A DNA stretch of 64,000 nt from Maricaulis maris_C (GCF_049116555.1 NZ_JAGDYT010000012.1:23133-87132), one strand, 5' to 3'. Positions 9,688 to 18,681 are shown, counted from the first letter of the stretch. Made by a program: numbers and translations. The notes: a model not told the origin generated them from the sequence alone.

Positions 9688-9893
9688 GGCGGCAAGCTAG
9701 CGACTCACCGGAGAACACGGAAGCACGCTTTCAGCGAGGCGGCGGCGGAACAGATGTTGAACAATTTCTGAAGAATTGATGAAGGCCGTTCTATTTCCGG
9801 CATCAAACTTGTAGACTTGATGGGAAACGGGTGAGGGGCCTGCCGATTTGGGACAATCGGACGGGTGATTTGTTGTTAGAGGTGCGTAAAGCC

Positions 9894-11978
9894 ATGTCTT
9901 TGTTACCGACCGCGCATGCCGGGCAGTCTTTCGGCGCCCGCCGGATCGATTTCTATACAGTGTCAGGCGAGGTTTCCGCCTCCGATGACGGGACGGGCCG
10001 CGTCACCGACACGGATGGCATGGCACACGATGTCCACCTCCTGGAACGGTCGAATGCGCTGGCACCGGGGGATACGGCCAGCGTTTTGCGGGTCCAGGCC
10101 GGTCCCAATCGGCGCTCGCGCCCGGCGGCCATCGTCAATCACACGCGCGGCACCTGGATGCGGGCCTCTCCGGATGCGACCGGACTTCTGGCCCGCTCGG
10201 GCGTGACCCGTGGCTTCAATTGGTGGCTCTCCGTCCTGGCCCTGGCCTTGGTCGCCATCGCCGCCGTCTGGCCCGCCATTCACGGCTTCCTGACCGAGGT
10301 CAATGGCAATCTGATGGCATCAGTTCCGGCTTTTGACGTTTACGCCGAGATCGCCGCATTCCTGCCCGGCCTGTCGGGTTGGCGTCTCGAAAATGCCCTG
10401 CCGTCCGGCCTGCTGGATGGGCTCGCATCACTCGGCTTCGTCCCGATGGATCAACTGACCGAATGGGGCATTGGCATCGGGGCCGGCCTTCTGGCCCTGC
10501 TGAGCTTCCTCGGACGCTCCTGGCGCCTGGTCTACATCCCGGCGCTTGCGGCCCTGGCACTGGCGACCGGTGCCATTCTGGGCGCCGCCCTGCCAACACT
10601 CGCGGTAATTGGTGGCAGCCTGCTTTTCTTCATGCTTGGTGGCCTGATCAATCGCATTCGCGATGGTGGGCGCTTCAATGCCCGCGTTGCTCGCCTCGCG
10701 GAACACGCCCTGCGCAATCCGCCCCAGGAAGGCGTACGCACCAGTGACACGTCCGACGCCGCCAAGGCCGGTGTGATTGCGAGCGCCGCCATCGCTGCGG
10801 CAACCGCAACCGCCGAGGGCAGTGACGCGCCGGCCGCTGCCGACGTCAGCGACGAGCAGGTCGAGGCGGGCGCTGATACGGATTCTGACCGGGAAGCCAG
10901 CGACGACTCTTCATCAGACACTCCTGAAACCGTCGAAACGGCCCAGGACGATGGCGGGTCCGGCGAGGTGGAGGCACCGGCCCAGGATGACCTTTTGCCT
11001 GCTGCGCCAACCAGCGATGCGGAAACAGATATTGCGGCAGACGCCACAGAAGTTGTGACCACCGACGAAACAGATATTGCCTCCGACAGTGCGGCCGTCA
11101 TTGCGGTCACCGGCGAAGCAGAGGCCGCTTCCGATGAGGCCGCCTCGGATTCTGCTACAGTCATTGCGGCACCCGACGCAGCCGAAAACGCCTCCGACAG
11201 TGCGGCAAACACCGCAGTCGCTGACGAAACAGAGGTCGCGAGCGACCAGGCTGCGGATGCAGCCGCAGCGTCTGATGCCGGGATTCGCACTGACAATGCC
11301 GCCGTTGAGCCGATTGCCGAAATCGTTGAGGCTGACGAGACTGACGAGGCTGCGGGAGAAGACGCACCGGTCGAGGCCGAGAGCGACGCCGCTCCCGAGA
11401 TGAGTTCGGATACGGGCAGTGAGGTAGGAACCGATATCCCGGCCACGGATCCGGTGGTCGCCGAGGAAGAGTTGGATGACGACCTGCCCAGCCTCGATGA
11501 TGTCGCTGCTGCCGCCGCTCTGACGGCTGTCGAGACGTCAGAGCCCGAAACCGGTGAGACCGCGGACGCCGCGGCATCGCCAGCGGCGGTTGACCTTGAT
11601 GATGAACGCACCATGCCTGTCGCTCCGCCACCGCCCATGCCGGGGGAAGAGGCGGCCAGTGCTGACGCCACCACCGAGACAGAGGTCGCGCCGGAAACAG
11701 CAACAGTCCCCGAACCCGCCATTGCCGCTGCGGACGCGCCAGAACCGGTCGCGGACGTGACGGACGCGATCGCAGATGCGCCGGCAGTGGTCGCAGATAC
11801 ATCGGAACCCGACGCGGAAGTGACGGCAGAGGTCACAGACATCGCCGCCACCGCGATCGTCGATGACCCGATGATGGATGACGGTGCGGATCCGATGATG
11901 AGTTCGGAAGGCAAGGCCGATTACGCACCTGGCGCCCCGGACATTGATATCGACCGCGCGCCGGCCCGTCAGGACTGA
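9894..11978 (+). CDS. Membrane protein with long Ala/Asp/Glu-rich low-complexity tail, unknown function
   Basis: About 694 residues from the ATG at 9894 (AGAGG upstream); an in-frame GTG at 9831 would add 21 residues. The first ~120 residues are soluble and resemble a small beta-rich domain. They are followed by about four hydrophobic helices: one at WWLSVLALALVAIAAVWPA, and three further on up to GGSLLFFMLGGLINRI. The rest, from about position 10720, is a highly acidic Ala/Thr/Asp/Glu-rich tail of over 400 residues with degenerate repeats of the type DETDIASDSAAVIAV. I do not recognise a family. The tail is probably disordered and, if the helices are in the inner membrane, cytoplasmic. A hairpin terminator follows. 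Confidence 0.75.
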   Translation: MSLLPTAHAGQSFGARRIDFYTVSGEVSASDDGTGRVTDTDGMAHDVHLLERSNALAPGDTASVLRVQAGPNRRSRPAAIVNHTRGTWMRASPDATGLLARSGVTRGFNWWLSVLALALVAIAAVWPAIHGFLTEVNGNLMASVPAFDVYAEIAAFLPGLSGWRLENALPSGLLDGLASLGFVPMDQLTEWGIGIGAGLLALLSFLGRSWRLVYIPALAALALATGAILGAALPTLAVIGGSLLFFMLGGLINRIRDGGRFNARVARLAEHALRNPPQEGVRTSDTSDAAKAGVIASAAIAAATATAEGSDAPAAADVSDEQVEAGADTDSDREASDDSSSDTPETVETAQDDGGSGEVEAPAQDDLLPAAPTSDAETDIAADATEVVTTDETDIASDSAAVIAVTGEAEAASDEAASDSATVIAAPDAAENASDSAANTAVADETEVASDQAADAAAASDAGIRTDNAAVEPIAEIVEADETDEAAGEDAPVEAESDAAPEMSSDTGSEVGTDIPATDPVVAEEELDDDLPSLDDVAAAAALTAVETSEPETGETADAAASPAAVDLDDERTMPVAPPPPMPGEEAASADATTETEVAPETATVPEPAIAAADAPEPVADVTDAIADAPAVVADTSEPDAEVTAEVTDIAATAIVDDPMMDDGADPMMSSEGKADYAPGAPDIDIDRAPARQD

Positions 11979-11994
11979 CCGGATCCACCCAACA

Positions 11995-12020
11995 GAAAGC
12001 CCGTCAATTGGCGGGCTTTC
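11995..12020. terminator. Intrinsic terminator between convergent genes
   Basis: A perfect 9-bp stem, GAAAGCCCG (11995-12003) and CGGGCTTTC (12012-12020), with an 8-nt loop, sits between the ends of the acidic-tail gene (+) and the HPr gene (-). The stem ends are A/T rich on both sides, so it can serve both strands. Confidence 0.8.
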
Positions 12021-12044
12021 CTGTTTCCGGGTCCTGAAATGCGG

Positions 12045-12320
12045 TCAGACGTCCTCGTGAAATCCGGCCTCGACCAGGTCGCAGAGACTGTCGGCCGCCG
12101 TCTTGGCATCCGGTCCTTCGGAGACTATTCCGATCACCGAGCCCTTCGCGGCAGCCAGCATCAGCAACTCCATGATCGAATCCGCATTCACGGTCTCGCC
12201 ATCGCGCGAGACATGGATGGTGGCATCAAAACCCTGGGCCATTTCCACGAATTTCGCCGCGGCCCGGGCATGCAGCCCGCGCGCATTGCAGATGGTGACC
12301 TCGCGCGCAACGTGCGTCAC
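12045..12320 (-). CDS. ptsH: Phosphocarrier protein HPr
   Basis: A 91-residue HPr-family protein. The phosphoacceptor is His17 in NARGLHARAAAKF, and the regulatory-site region NADSIMELLMLAAAKG carries Ser48 in the position phosphorylated by HprK elsewhere. In alphaproteobacteria it acts in a regulatory PTS with EI and EIIA components. Its start overlaps the EIIA gene by four bases (12317-12320). No HPr kinase gene lies in this cluster. Confidence 0.95.
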   Translation of the reverse strand: MTHVAREVTICNARGLHARAAAKFVEMAQGFDATIHVSRDGETVNADSIMELLMLAAAKGSVIGIVSEGPDAKTAADSLCDLVEAGFHEDV

Positions 12321-12724
12321 TTGCCAGCACCTTCAAGAACATTCGAGGCGATCGCAATATAGCGCTTTCCCGCGTCCTCACCCATGCGCGACAGGCTGTC
12401 CAGATCAGCCCGCGAGCGGGCTTCAGCCAGTTTGATCAACATCGGCAGATTGACGCCGGCAATGACCTCAACCTTGCCCGGTTCGAGCAAGGAAATCGCC
12501 AGGTTGGACGGGGTCCCGCCAAACATGTCGGTGAGAATCAGCACGCCTTCGCCGCGATCCGCATCCTCGATGGCCTGCTTGATATCGCCGCGGCGCTTTT
12601 CCATGTCATCGTCCGGCCCGATGCACACGGCCAGGAACGCATCCATCGGCCCCACCACGTGTTCCGTGGCAGCGACAAATTCATCGGCCAAACGGCCATG
12701 GCTGACTACGACGACTCCGATCAT
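12317..12724 (-). CDS. PTS EIIA component, mannose family (regulatory type)
   Basis: A 135-residue EIIA of the mannose/fructose/sorbose family. The phosphoacceptor His9 is in VVVSHGRLA, and LTDMFGGTPSNLAI is the family signature in the middle. No EIIB, EIIC or EIID gene is nearby, so this is probably a regulatory PTS relay rather than a sugar transporter. It is followed immediately by ptsH and lies 65 bp downstream of chvG. Confidence 0.93.
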   Translation of the reverse strand: MIGVVVVSHGRLADEFVAATEHVVGPMDAFLAVCIGPDDDMEKRRGDIKQAIEDADRGEGVLILTDMFGGTPSNLAISLLEPGKVEVIAGVNLPMLIKLAEARSRADLDSLSRMGEDAGKRYIAIASNVLEGAGK

Positions 12725-12789
12725 GAAAGCATCTAAACGCGGCTTGAGTTGGGGGGGAAGCGTCTTTTTGCAATCGCACCGGCAATTTG

Positions 12790-14454
12790 TCAGTCGCCAG
12801 CGTCGGCGGCTGGCAGTTCGACGGTGAAGCGCGCACCGACCACATCGCCATCCTGATTGCGTCGGTTTCGGGCAATGATCGTGCCGCCATGCGCCTTGAC
12901 GATCTGACGCGAGATGGCGAGGCCGAGACCGGAATGGGTGCCGAATGCAGCGCCTTTCGGGCGCTCCGTATAGAAACGGTCGAACACGGCCTCCAGATTG
13001 TCCTCCGGTATACCGGGGCCCTGGTCATCGACATGGATCTTCAGACTGGTGCGCCCTTCCATCTGGCCACGCCGCAACGAGACCAGAATTTCGCCCCCTT
13101 CAGGCGAAAAGGTCAGCGCATTGTCGAGCAGATTTCGGAACACCTGCCCCAGCGGATCACCGCGACCAATCACCAATGCCGACCGGACCTGCTGGTCCAG
13201 CCGGATACTGGCCGGAAGGCTGCCCGCCTCATTGTAGGATTCGGCGAGCTCTGCGAGCAGGGTGGCCAGGTCGAAACGGCTGACATCCTCGCGCGCCAGC
13301 TCGGCATCAACGCGGGAGGCGCGGGAAATGTCGGTAATGAGACGATCCAGACGCCCGACATCGGCCACGATCACGGCCAGCAAGCGGTCGCGTCGCTCCG
13401 CATCCTTCGCCTTCGGCAGGACTTCGACCGCCGAGCGGATCGAGGTCAGCGGGTTTTTAAGCTCATGGGCAACATCGGCCGCGAAACTTTCGATCGCATC
13501 GAGCCGGTCATAGAGCGCTTCGGTCATGTCAGACAGGGCGACACCGAGCTCGCCAATCTCGTCATTGCGGCTGCGCAGATCCGGCATGGTGACGCGCCGC
13601 CCGCCGGCCCGCCGGGCTTCGCGCGCCGACCGCGCCAGGCGTCGGATCGGGCGGGCGATGAAGACAGTCAGGGCCAGTGAGGACATCGCTGTCACGAGGG
13701 CGGCGATAATCATGAAGGGCAGAAGCGCACGCCGTTCGGCCTCGATCAATGTGTCCAGATCGTAGGATTCAATCGTCACCACGCCGACGATGGCCCGGAC
13801 CGGCTGGATCGGGAGGGAGACCGACACAACGCGACGACCATCGGTCTCACGCCGCACCCCGGCGACCGTTTCACCATTAATGACCTGACGCACTTCGTCA
13901 CGCAGGTTTCGCCCCATCGCCTCGCGCTCTTCGGAGGACCGCAGAAGATTGGCGAGCGCGTCAAGAATTTGCACCGGCAGAGAGCGGGCGCTCTCGGTTA
14001 TGGGGGGGCGCGGCGCACCCGGCGGCGGCAATTGGGTCGTCTCGAAGACATCGGCCAGCAGATGGCTGTCGGCGACAATCGCGGCGCCCTTGTCAAAGAC
14101 GATGACGCGGGATTCCTCGGGCACGTAGAGCTGACGCAGGATGGCCCGGGCATCTTCATTGCGCAGCGCCGGCGCCGGCGCGCCATCCGATGCCCCTTCG
14201 GCGAGCACATTGGCGATCAGCTCGCCCTGCGCGCGCAGGGAATCCAGCTTGGCATTGACGAGACCGCGACGGGTCTCGGTCAGGGCCAGCATGCCCACGA
14301 CAAGAACGCCGAGAGCGACAAAATTCGCCATCAGGATGAGTTGAGCCAGCCGCGAAGACGGCCGCGGCGCGAGGCTGCGAAGCAGCGCCCCGGCTCGCCG
14401 CAGGCCCGACGTCGCGGAGCTGGTATCAGTCTTCTTTATAGCGGTAACCCACAC
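12790..14454 (-). CDS. chvG: ChvG-type sensor histidine kinase
   Basis: About 554 residues. It has an N-terminal membrane helix (LILMANFVALGVLVVGMLAL), a periplasmic sensing region, a second helix (LLPFMIIAALVTAMSSLALTVF), HAMP, an H-box with AADVAHELKNPLTSIRSAVE, and an ATPase domain with DDQGPGIPEDN and HSGLGLAIS. ChvG pairs with ChvI to respond to envelope or acid stress. The open frame runs further upstream (to 14589), but that part is out of frame over chvI. A GTG at 14454, overlapping the last codons of chvI, is my best start guess and is uncertain. Confidence 0.9.
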   Translation of the reverse strand: MWVTAIKKTDTSSATSGLRRAGALLRSLAPRPSSRLAQLILMANFVALGVLVVGMLALTETRRGLVNAKLDSLRAQGELIANVLAEGASDGAPAPALRNEDARAILRQLYVPEESRVIVFDKGAAIVADSHLLADVFETTQLPPPGAPRPPITESARSLPVQILDALANLLRSSEEREAMGRNLRDEVRQVINGETVAGVRRETDGRRVVSVSLPIQPVRAIVGVVTIESYDLDTLIEAERRALLPFMIIAALVTAMSSLALTVFIARPIRRLARSAREARRAGGRRVTMPDLRSRNDEIGELGVALSDMTEALYDRLDAIESFAADVAHELKNPLTSIRSAVEVLPKAKDAERRDRLLAVIVADVGRLDRLITDISRASRVDAELAREDVSRFDLATLLAELAESYNEAGSLPASIRLDQQVRSALVIGRGDPLGQVFRNLLDNALTFSPEGGEILVSLRRGQMEGRTSLKIHVDDQGPGIPEDNLEAVFDRFYTERPKGAAFGTHSGLGLAISRQIVKAHGGTIIARNRRNQDGDVVGARFTVELPAADAGD

Positions 14455-15100
14455 CGTAGAGCGTCTCGATCGCGTCGAAGCTCTTGTCGGATTCCCTGAA
14501 CTTCTTGCGGATGCGCTTGATATGGCTGTCGATCGTCCGGTCGTCGACATAGACCTGGTCGTCATAGGCCGCGTCCATGAGATTATCACGGCTCTTCACA
14601 TAGCCCGGACGCGTGGCGAGGGCCTGGAGAATGAGGAATTCCGTGACCGTCAGACGAACCGGCTCGCCCTTCCAGGAACAGGCGTGGCGGTTCGGGTCGA
14701 GGAGCAGGCTTCCACGCTCGAGCGGCTTGCTGTCGCCCGGCTCGAGACCGACCGTTCCAACCGNNACCCGCTCACCCAAAAGACGCTGGGAGAAGGGTTT
14801 GGCGATATAATCATCGGCACCGAGATTGAGACCGAGCGCCTCGTCGAACTCGTCATCCTTCGAGGTCAGGAAGATGACCGGAAGGTTCGAGGACTGGCGC
14901 AGGCGGCGCAGCAATTCCAGCCCGTCCATGCGCGGCATCTTGATATCGAAAATGCCGAGGTCCGGTGGATCCTCGGTCAGGGCGGTCAGTGCGGAGGCCC
15001 CGTCATTATAGGTCCGCACATGATATCCTTCGCCTTCGAGAAAGATCGAAACCGATGTGATGATGTTTTCATCATCATCCACAAGTGCAATCGTCGCCAT
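14426..15100 (-). CDS. chvI: ChvI-type response regulator (OmpR/PhoB family)
   Basis: About 224 residues from the ATG at 15100. The receiver domain has the acidic pocket DDDEN and phosphoacceptor Asp in IFDIKMPRMDG. The winged-helix DNA-binding domain ends with DDRTIDSHIKRIRKKF and YGVGYRYKED, typical of ChvI. An 'nn' at 14764-14765 falls in the linker after QRLLGER. Compared with known ChvI proteins, about ten linker residues (the usual VKAVLRR-type segment) seem to be missing there, so the printed sequence is probably incomplete. It is the first gene of the chvI-chvG-EIIA-ptsH string. Confidence 0.93.
   Translation of the reverse strand: MATIALVDDDENIITSVSIFLEGEGYHVRTYNDGASALTALTEDPPDLGIFDIKMPRMDGLELLRRLRQSSNLPVIFLTSKDDEFDEALGLNLGADDYIAKPFSQRLLGERXXVGTVGLEPGDSKPLERGSLLLDPNRHACSWKGEPVRLTVTEFLILQALATRPGYVKSRDNLMDAAYDDQVYVDDRTIDSHIKRIRKKFRESDKSFDAIETLYGVGYRYKED
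14764..14765. other. Assembly gap (nn) inside chvI
   Basis: Two undetermined bases lie in the interdomain linker of chvI. The flanking ends do not overlap each other, and the linker is short for the family, so real bases are probably missing. Confidence 0.85.
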
Positions 15101-15268
15101 GCCATCTCCGCGCGCTGACCCCGTCAATCGGGGCGCAAATTGATCCGCGTATCGGGACCATAGCCGCGGCCGGGCCGACACGCCAAGCTCCCTTGATGAA
15201 TCAGGAGCATGGTTCACCCGGTTTTAAGCCTCTTTGTGCCATCAATAAGGCTCCAGGGGAGATGGTGC

Positions 15269-16969
15269 ATGTCCGGCGACGTCCATTACGAAATCTTTTT
15301 CAAGAAGAACCGCAAGGCCGGCTGGGCCCTCAGCGAAGCGCTCGAGGACCGTGAGAAGGCCATAAAACTGGCCCACACGATGATCGCCAAAAACAAGGAC
15401 GCCTCGGTCCGGGTGACCAAGGAAACCTTCAAGTCGGAGCATCGCAAATTCCGTTCCGTCGCTGTCTTCGAGGGCGGCGCCGAGACGATGGGTACGGAAG
15501 CCGAGAAGACCGGCGAAGCACGCCTGCCCTGTCTGACCCCGGATGATCTGGCGAAGCCGCACGCCCGCGACACGATCCGCCGCGTACTGACAGGCTGGCT
15601 TGAGCGCATGCAGGCCATCCCGATGGAACTGCTGCACCGTCCGGATCTGGTGGAAAGCCTCGAAGCCTCGGGCACCGAACTGCAGCACGCGGTCCAGAAA
15701 GTGGCCATTGCCTCGGCCAGCGACAGCGATGCTGGCGTGCACGGCTATGTCAAACAGCTCAACGAGCTGGTCCAGAAATCACTGGCGCGCATCTACAAGG
15801 ATGGCCGCGACCAGCGCCTGCCGGAATATCCGGCGAAAGCCAATTTCGCGGACATTGCCGGAGACATCCACAAGCGCGACCCCCGGGCCTATACCTTGCG
15901 CGCGGCAATGGCCGACCGCCTGCGCCATGAAAAAAAATTCGGCGACAAGCTGGAGGCCCTGTTGGACATGGCTGACAGCATGCCGGCCGAAGACAGCGCC
16001 CGCAACTTCGCACTCGACGAGGTGGATCACTACATCGCTGAGGTCATCGCCTTTGATGCCGGGCGCGACGCCCTGCTCGGCAAATGCAAGGATTTGGGCG
16101 AGACGCTCGAACGCCTCTCCTGTCTGTTTGACGGCGACCATTCCGCCGACGCCCTGAATCTGGCCCCCAGCGCGGCCAAACGTCTGGCGCGGAAAATTCA
16201 CGGCAAGGAATTTCCAGCCTGCCGCGCGACCATCGCAGGCTGCATCCTGAAAGATCTGGAACGCCCCAAACGCCTGCGCCCCAGCAGCGTCCGCGATGAG
16301 GTGCGCCTCGCCCGGGACCTGGCCAGCCGCCTGGTCATCTGCGCCGACAGCACCCTGCCCGCGGACGCGCTGATCAAGGCCTTCGGCTCGCGCTCGGCCC
16401 GCCTCCTCCAGCCGGAAATCATCGACGAGCTTCTGCGTCATTCACGCGGCGCCGACGAAGACCTCGACCGTCTGATCGCACTCGAAGAAAACCTTGTCGG
16501 CGAGAGCAACAAACAAAAGCTGGCCGGCTATATCCGCTCAACGCTCGGCTCCAACCAGGCCGATGCCTGGTATGTACGCGGCGACGCCAAGCCGCTGGAA
16601 CGTCTGGCCAAGTTGACCGCCCAACAGGCCAAGGTCCTCAAGGGCGGGTACCCCGAACGCGACAAGCTCGAGCTGGCCGCCAGTTTTGACGCGATGGGCA
16701 TGAAGGTCGTCGATGACAGCAAGGTTCTGAACATGGTCGAAGGTGGAGACCGACCGGCTCTGGACAAGGCGACCGGATTGCTGCGTCTCGCAACGGGTGG
16801 CGCCCTGCCGGTCGGAAACTGTTCAGCCGATGCTCAGGCGAGAGCCTTGCGCCACCTCAAGTCTGCGGTCGGCCTGAGTGAAGCCCAGTCGGAAGGCGGT
16901 CGTCCGAAGTTGCGCCAGATCCAGGGCATGTTGCAGGAACTGACCATCATGCAGACGAAGACCGGCTGA
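15269..16969 (+). CDS. Large conserved hypothetical protein, mostly helical
   Basis: A 566-residue protein from the ATG at 15269, with an AGGGGAG ribosome-binding site; the upstream in-frame start at 15209 has no such signal. It has no signal peptide and no membrane helix. The N-terminal ~70 residues (VHYEIFFKKNRKAGWALSEA) look like a small alpha/beta domain; the remainder is charged and helical, with segments rich in Leu, Arg and Asp. I do not recognise a named domain. It is divergent from chvI across 168 bp, which makes a link to ChvGI regulation possible but unproven. Confidence 0.8.
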   Translation: MSGDVHYEIFFKKNRKAGWALSEALEDREKAIKLAHTMIAKNKDASVRVTKETFKSEHRKFRSVAVFEGGAETMGTEAEKTGEARLPCLTPDDLAKPHARDTIRRVLTGWLERMQAIPMELLHRPDLVESLEASGTELQHAVQKVAIASASDSDAGVHGYVKQLNELVQKSLARIYKDGRDQRLPEYPAKANFADIAGDIHKRDPRAYTLRAAMADRLRHEKKFGDKLEALLDMADSMPAEDSARNFALDEVDHYIAEVIAFDAGRDALLGKCKDLGETLERLSCLFDGDHSADALNLAPSAAKRLARKIHGKEFPACRATIAGCILKDLERPKRLRPSSVRDEVRLARDLASRLVICADSTLPADALIKAFGSRSARLLQPEIIDELLRHSRGADEDLDRLIALEENLVGESNKQKLAGYIRSTLGSNQADAWYVRGDAKPLERLAKLTAQQAKVLKGGYPERDKLELAASFDAMGMKVVDDSKVLNMVEGGDRPALDKATGLLRLATGGALPVGNCSADAQARALRHLKSAVGLSEAQSEGGRPKLRQIQGMLQELTIMQTKTG

Positions 16970-17014
16970 CGCTTTTTTGGTCGCGCAATCCCCGAAACTG
17001 GCTAATCTCCCACC

Positions 17015-17587
17015 ATGATGCTGCGCCACGTCCTCACTTTCATCGTCGGCCTCGCCTCCGGCACGGCGCTGGCGGCGATTCTCGTTTTCAGCCCGATCGA
17101 GATCGGCGGCGTCAGCAATGGTCCCTGGATCACCAACCCGAATATTGGTTCCAGCGACGCCAACCCGCTCATCCGCAGCCTGGTCGCCCGGCGCGGCCTG
17201 CTGGCGCTGACCCGCGAGGAGACGGTCTATTTCACCGCCACACGCGACAGTTCGGGTCACAATCTGAGCGAACGCTGCGCCTATGAAGTCATCGGCGAGG
17301 CCCCGCCAGCGCGCTGGTGGTCGATCACCATCTATGACGAGGACAGCTTCCTGCCGCGCAACGGGCACGACCGGCACGCCGTCACCAGCACGTCGGCCGC
17401 CGTCGACACGCAGGGGCGCGTGGTCATTCCGGTCGGGCAGACGACGCCCGGTGCAATCGCCACCGACAATGCCGGCCTGTTCTCCCTGACGCTGCGCCTC
17501 TATCACCCCGACCCGGTCGTGCTGGATGATCTGGACAGCCTCATATTCCCGCGCATCGAGCGCCTCGGCTGCGAGGGCGAGACATGA
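17015..17587 (+). CDS. DUF1214-domain exported or membrane-anchored protein
   Basis: A 190-residue protein with an N-terminal hydrophobic helix (VLTFIVGLASGTALAAILVF) and a DUF1214-like domain, recognisable by RARWWSITIYDEDSFLPRN-type sequence (here PPARWWSITIYDEDSFLPRN) and LRLYHPDPVVL near the end. DUF1214 normally follows DUF1254 in one longer protein. Here it is a stand-alone gene that overlaps the next one by ATGA at 17584-17587, so the two are coupled. Function unknown. Confidence 0.82.
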   Translation: MMLRHVLTFIVGLASGTALAAILVFSPIEIGGVSNGPWITNPNIGSSDANPLIRSLVARRGLLALTREETVYFTATRDSSGHNLSERCAYEVIGEAPPARWWSITIYDEDSFLPRNGHDRHAVTSTSAAVDTQGRVVIPVGQTTPGAIATDNAGLFSLTLRLYHPDPVVLDDLDSLIFPRIERLGCEGET

Positions 17588-18126
17588 AACCGTCCGCAGC
17601 CCTGCCCTTCCTGCCTTACGTGCTCGGCCTGGTGATCGGCGCCGCCATTACACTGGACCGCCTGCCCGGCCTCATCATGAGCCGCGCGATGGACCGCATT
17701 GAAGCACTGGGGGCCGCGACCGGCTCCGTGCGACACGCCCCGAGGGTCACCGCCGAAAACCAGACCATCGTCCGCGCCAGCCCGGACATTCTCTACTCGA
17801 TCTGCCTGTTCGATCTCGCCGACGGACCAATCCGGGTCGACGCGACCTGGCCCGCCGACGGCAATTACGCCTCGGTCAGCTTCTTCGATGCCAACACCAA
17901 TAATTTCAGCGTGGTCAGCGACCGGGATGTCGACGACGTCTCGACCTCGATCAGCCTCGCCCGCCGGTTTGAGTCCTTCGCCCCGGGACAAACCGATGAG
18001 AGCGCGTGGTCGCCTACCCAAACCGGCCTCATCCTCTATCGCCGGGTAATCGATGCCAGTACCGATCTCGACATCGCCGAGACCGAGCGTCAGGACTTCA
18101 CCTGCACCCAGATGGCCGATCAGTAA
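17584..18126 (+). CDS. DUF1254-domain exported or membrane-anchored protein
   Basis: A 180-residue protein with an N-terminal hydrophobic segment (LPFLPYVLGLVIGAAITL) and a DUF1254-like body (ENQTIVRASPDILYSICLFDL, shortened at its end). It overlaps the DUF1214 gene upstream by four bases. The two halves of what is usually a single DUF1254-DUF1214 protein are thus encoded as separate membrane-anchored proteins in reversed order. No catalytic residues are assignable. Confidence 0.8.
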   Translation: MKPSAALPFLPYVLGLVIGAAITLDRLPGLIMSRAMDRIEALGAATGSVRHAPRVTAENQTIVRASPDILYSICLFDLADGPIRVDATWPADGNYASVSFFDANTNNFSVVSDRDVDDVSTSISLARRFESFAPGQTDESAWSPTQTGLILYRRVIDASTDLDIAETERQDFTCTQMADQ

Positions 18127-18183
18127 TTTGCCTTTGTTGGCGCAGCTGGTGAGACTTCCCGCTTCAACATGCTGGGGATAGCC

Positions 18184-18681
18184 ATGAAAACCACCATTCT
18201 TGCCGCACTGGCCACGTCTGCCGTGATCGTCGCGCCGGCCGCCGCTGACGACGCAACCGACATCCAGACCGTCATTGACGACCTCTATGCCGTCATTTCC
18301 GGTCCGGTCGGACAGGAACGCGATTTCGACTCCATGCGCGAGATGTTCATGGAAGGCGCTTCCATGGGCGCTGTCGCCGCTGGCCCCGAGGGCAATGGCG
18401 CCGGCCGCGTCATTACGCTGGATGACTATATCGAACGGTCCGGCCCGTGGCTGGTCGAGAATGGTTTCACCGAACGCGCCACACGCACCGAGATCGACCA
18501 ATGGGGTGAGATTGCCTATGCACGCTCGGCCTATGAAGGCGTCAATGGCGTCACCGGCGAGGTCTTCCTGATCGGCGTCAATTTCATCACCCTGTTCAAG
18601 ATCGAGGGTGACTGGAAAATCGCGTCGATCCTGTGGCGGACGGAAAGCGAAGACTGGCCGGTTGACGCTGCATTTGAGTGA
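18184..18681 (+). CDS. Secreted SnoaL/NTF2-like protein
   Basis: A 165-residue protein with a Sec signal peptide (MKTTILAALATSAVIVAPAA, cleavage near AAA-DD) and a body with NTF2-like features: DIQTVIDDLYAVI at the start and FKIEGDWKIASILWRTE at the end. I preferred the ATG at 18184, which has GGGGAT upstream, over the ATG at 18169. It is probably a periplasmic binding or scaffold protein; the substrate is unknown. Confidence 0.75.
   Translation: MKTTILAALATSAVIVAPAAADDATDIQTVIDDLYAVISGPVGQERDFDSMREMFMEGASMGAVAAGPEGNGAGRVITLDDYIERSGPWLVENGFTERATRTEIDQWGEIAYARSAYEGVNGVTGEVFLIGVNFITLFKIEGDWKIASILWRTESEDWPVDAAFE

Noticed and set aside
10532..11914. A long minus-strand Ser/Ala-rich open frame opposite the acidic-tail gene.
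   Set aside because: It is the antisense shadow of a repetitive Ala/Asp/Glu coding sequence; it has no ribosome-binding site and its composition mirrors the plus-strand gene.
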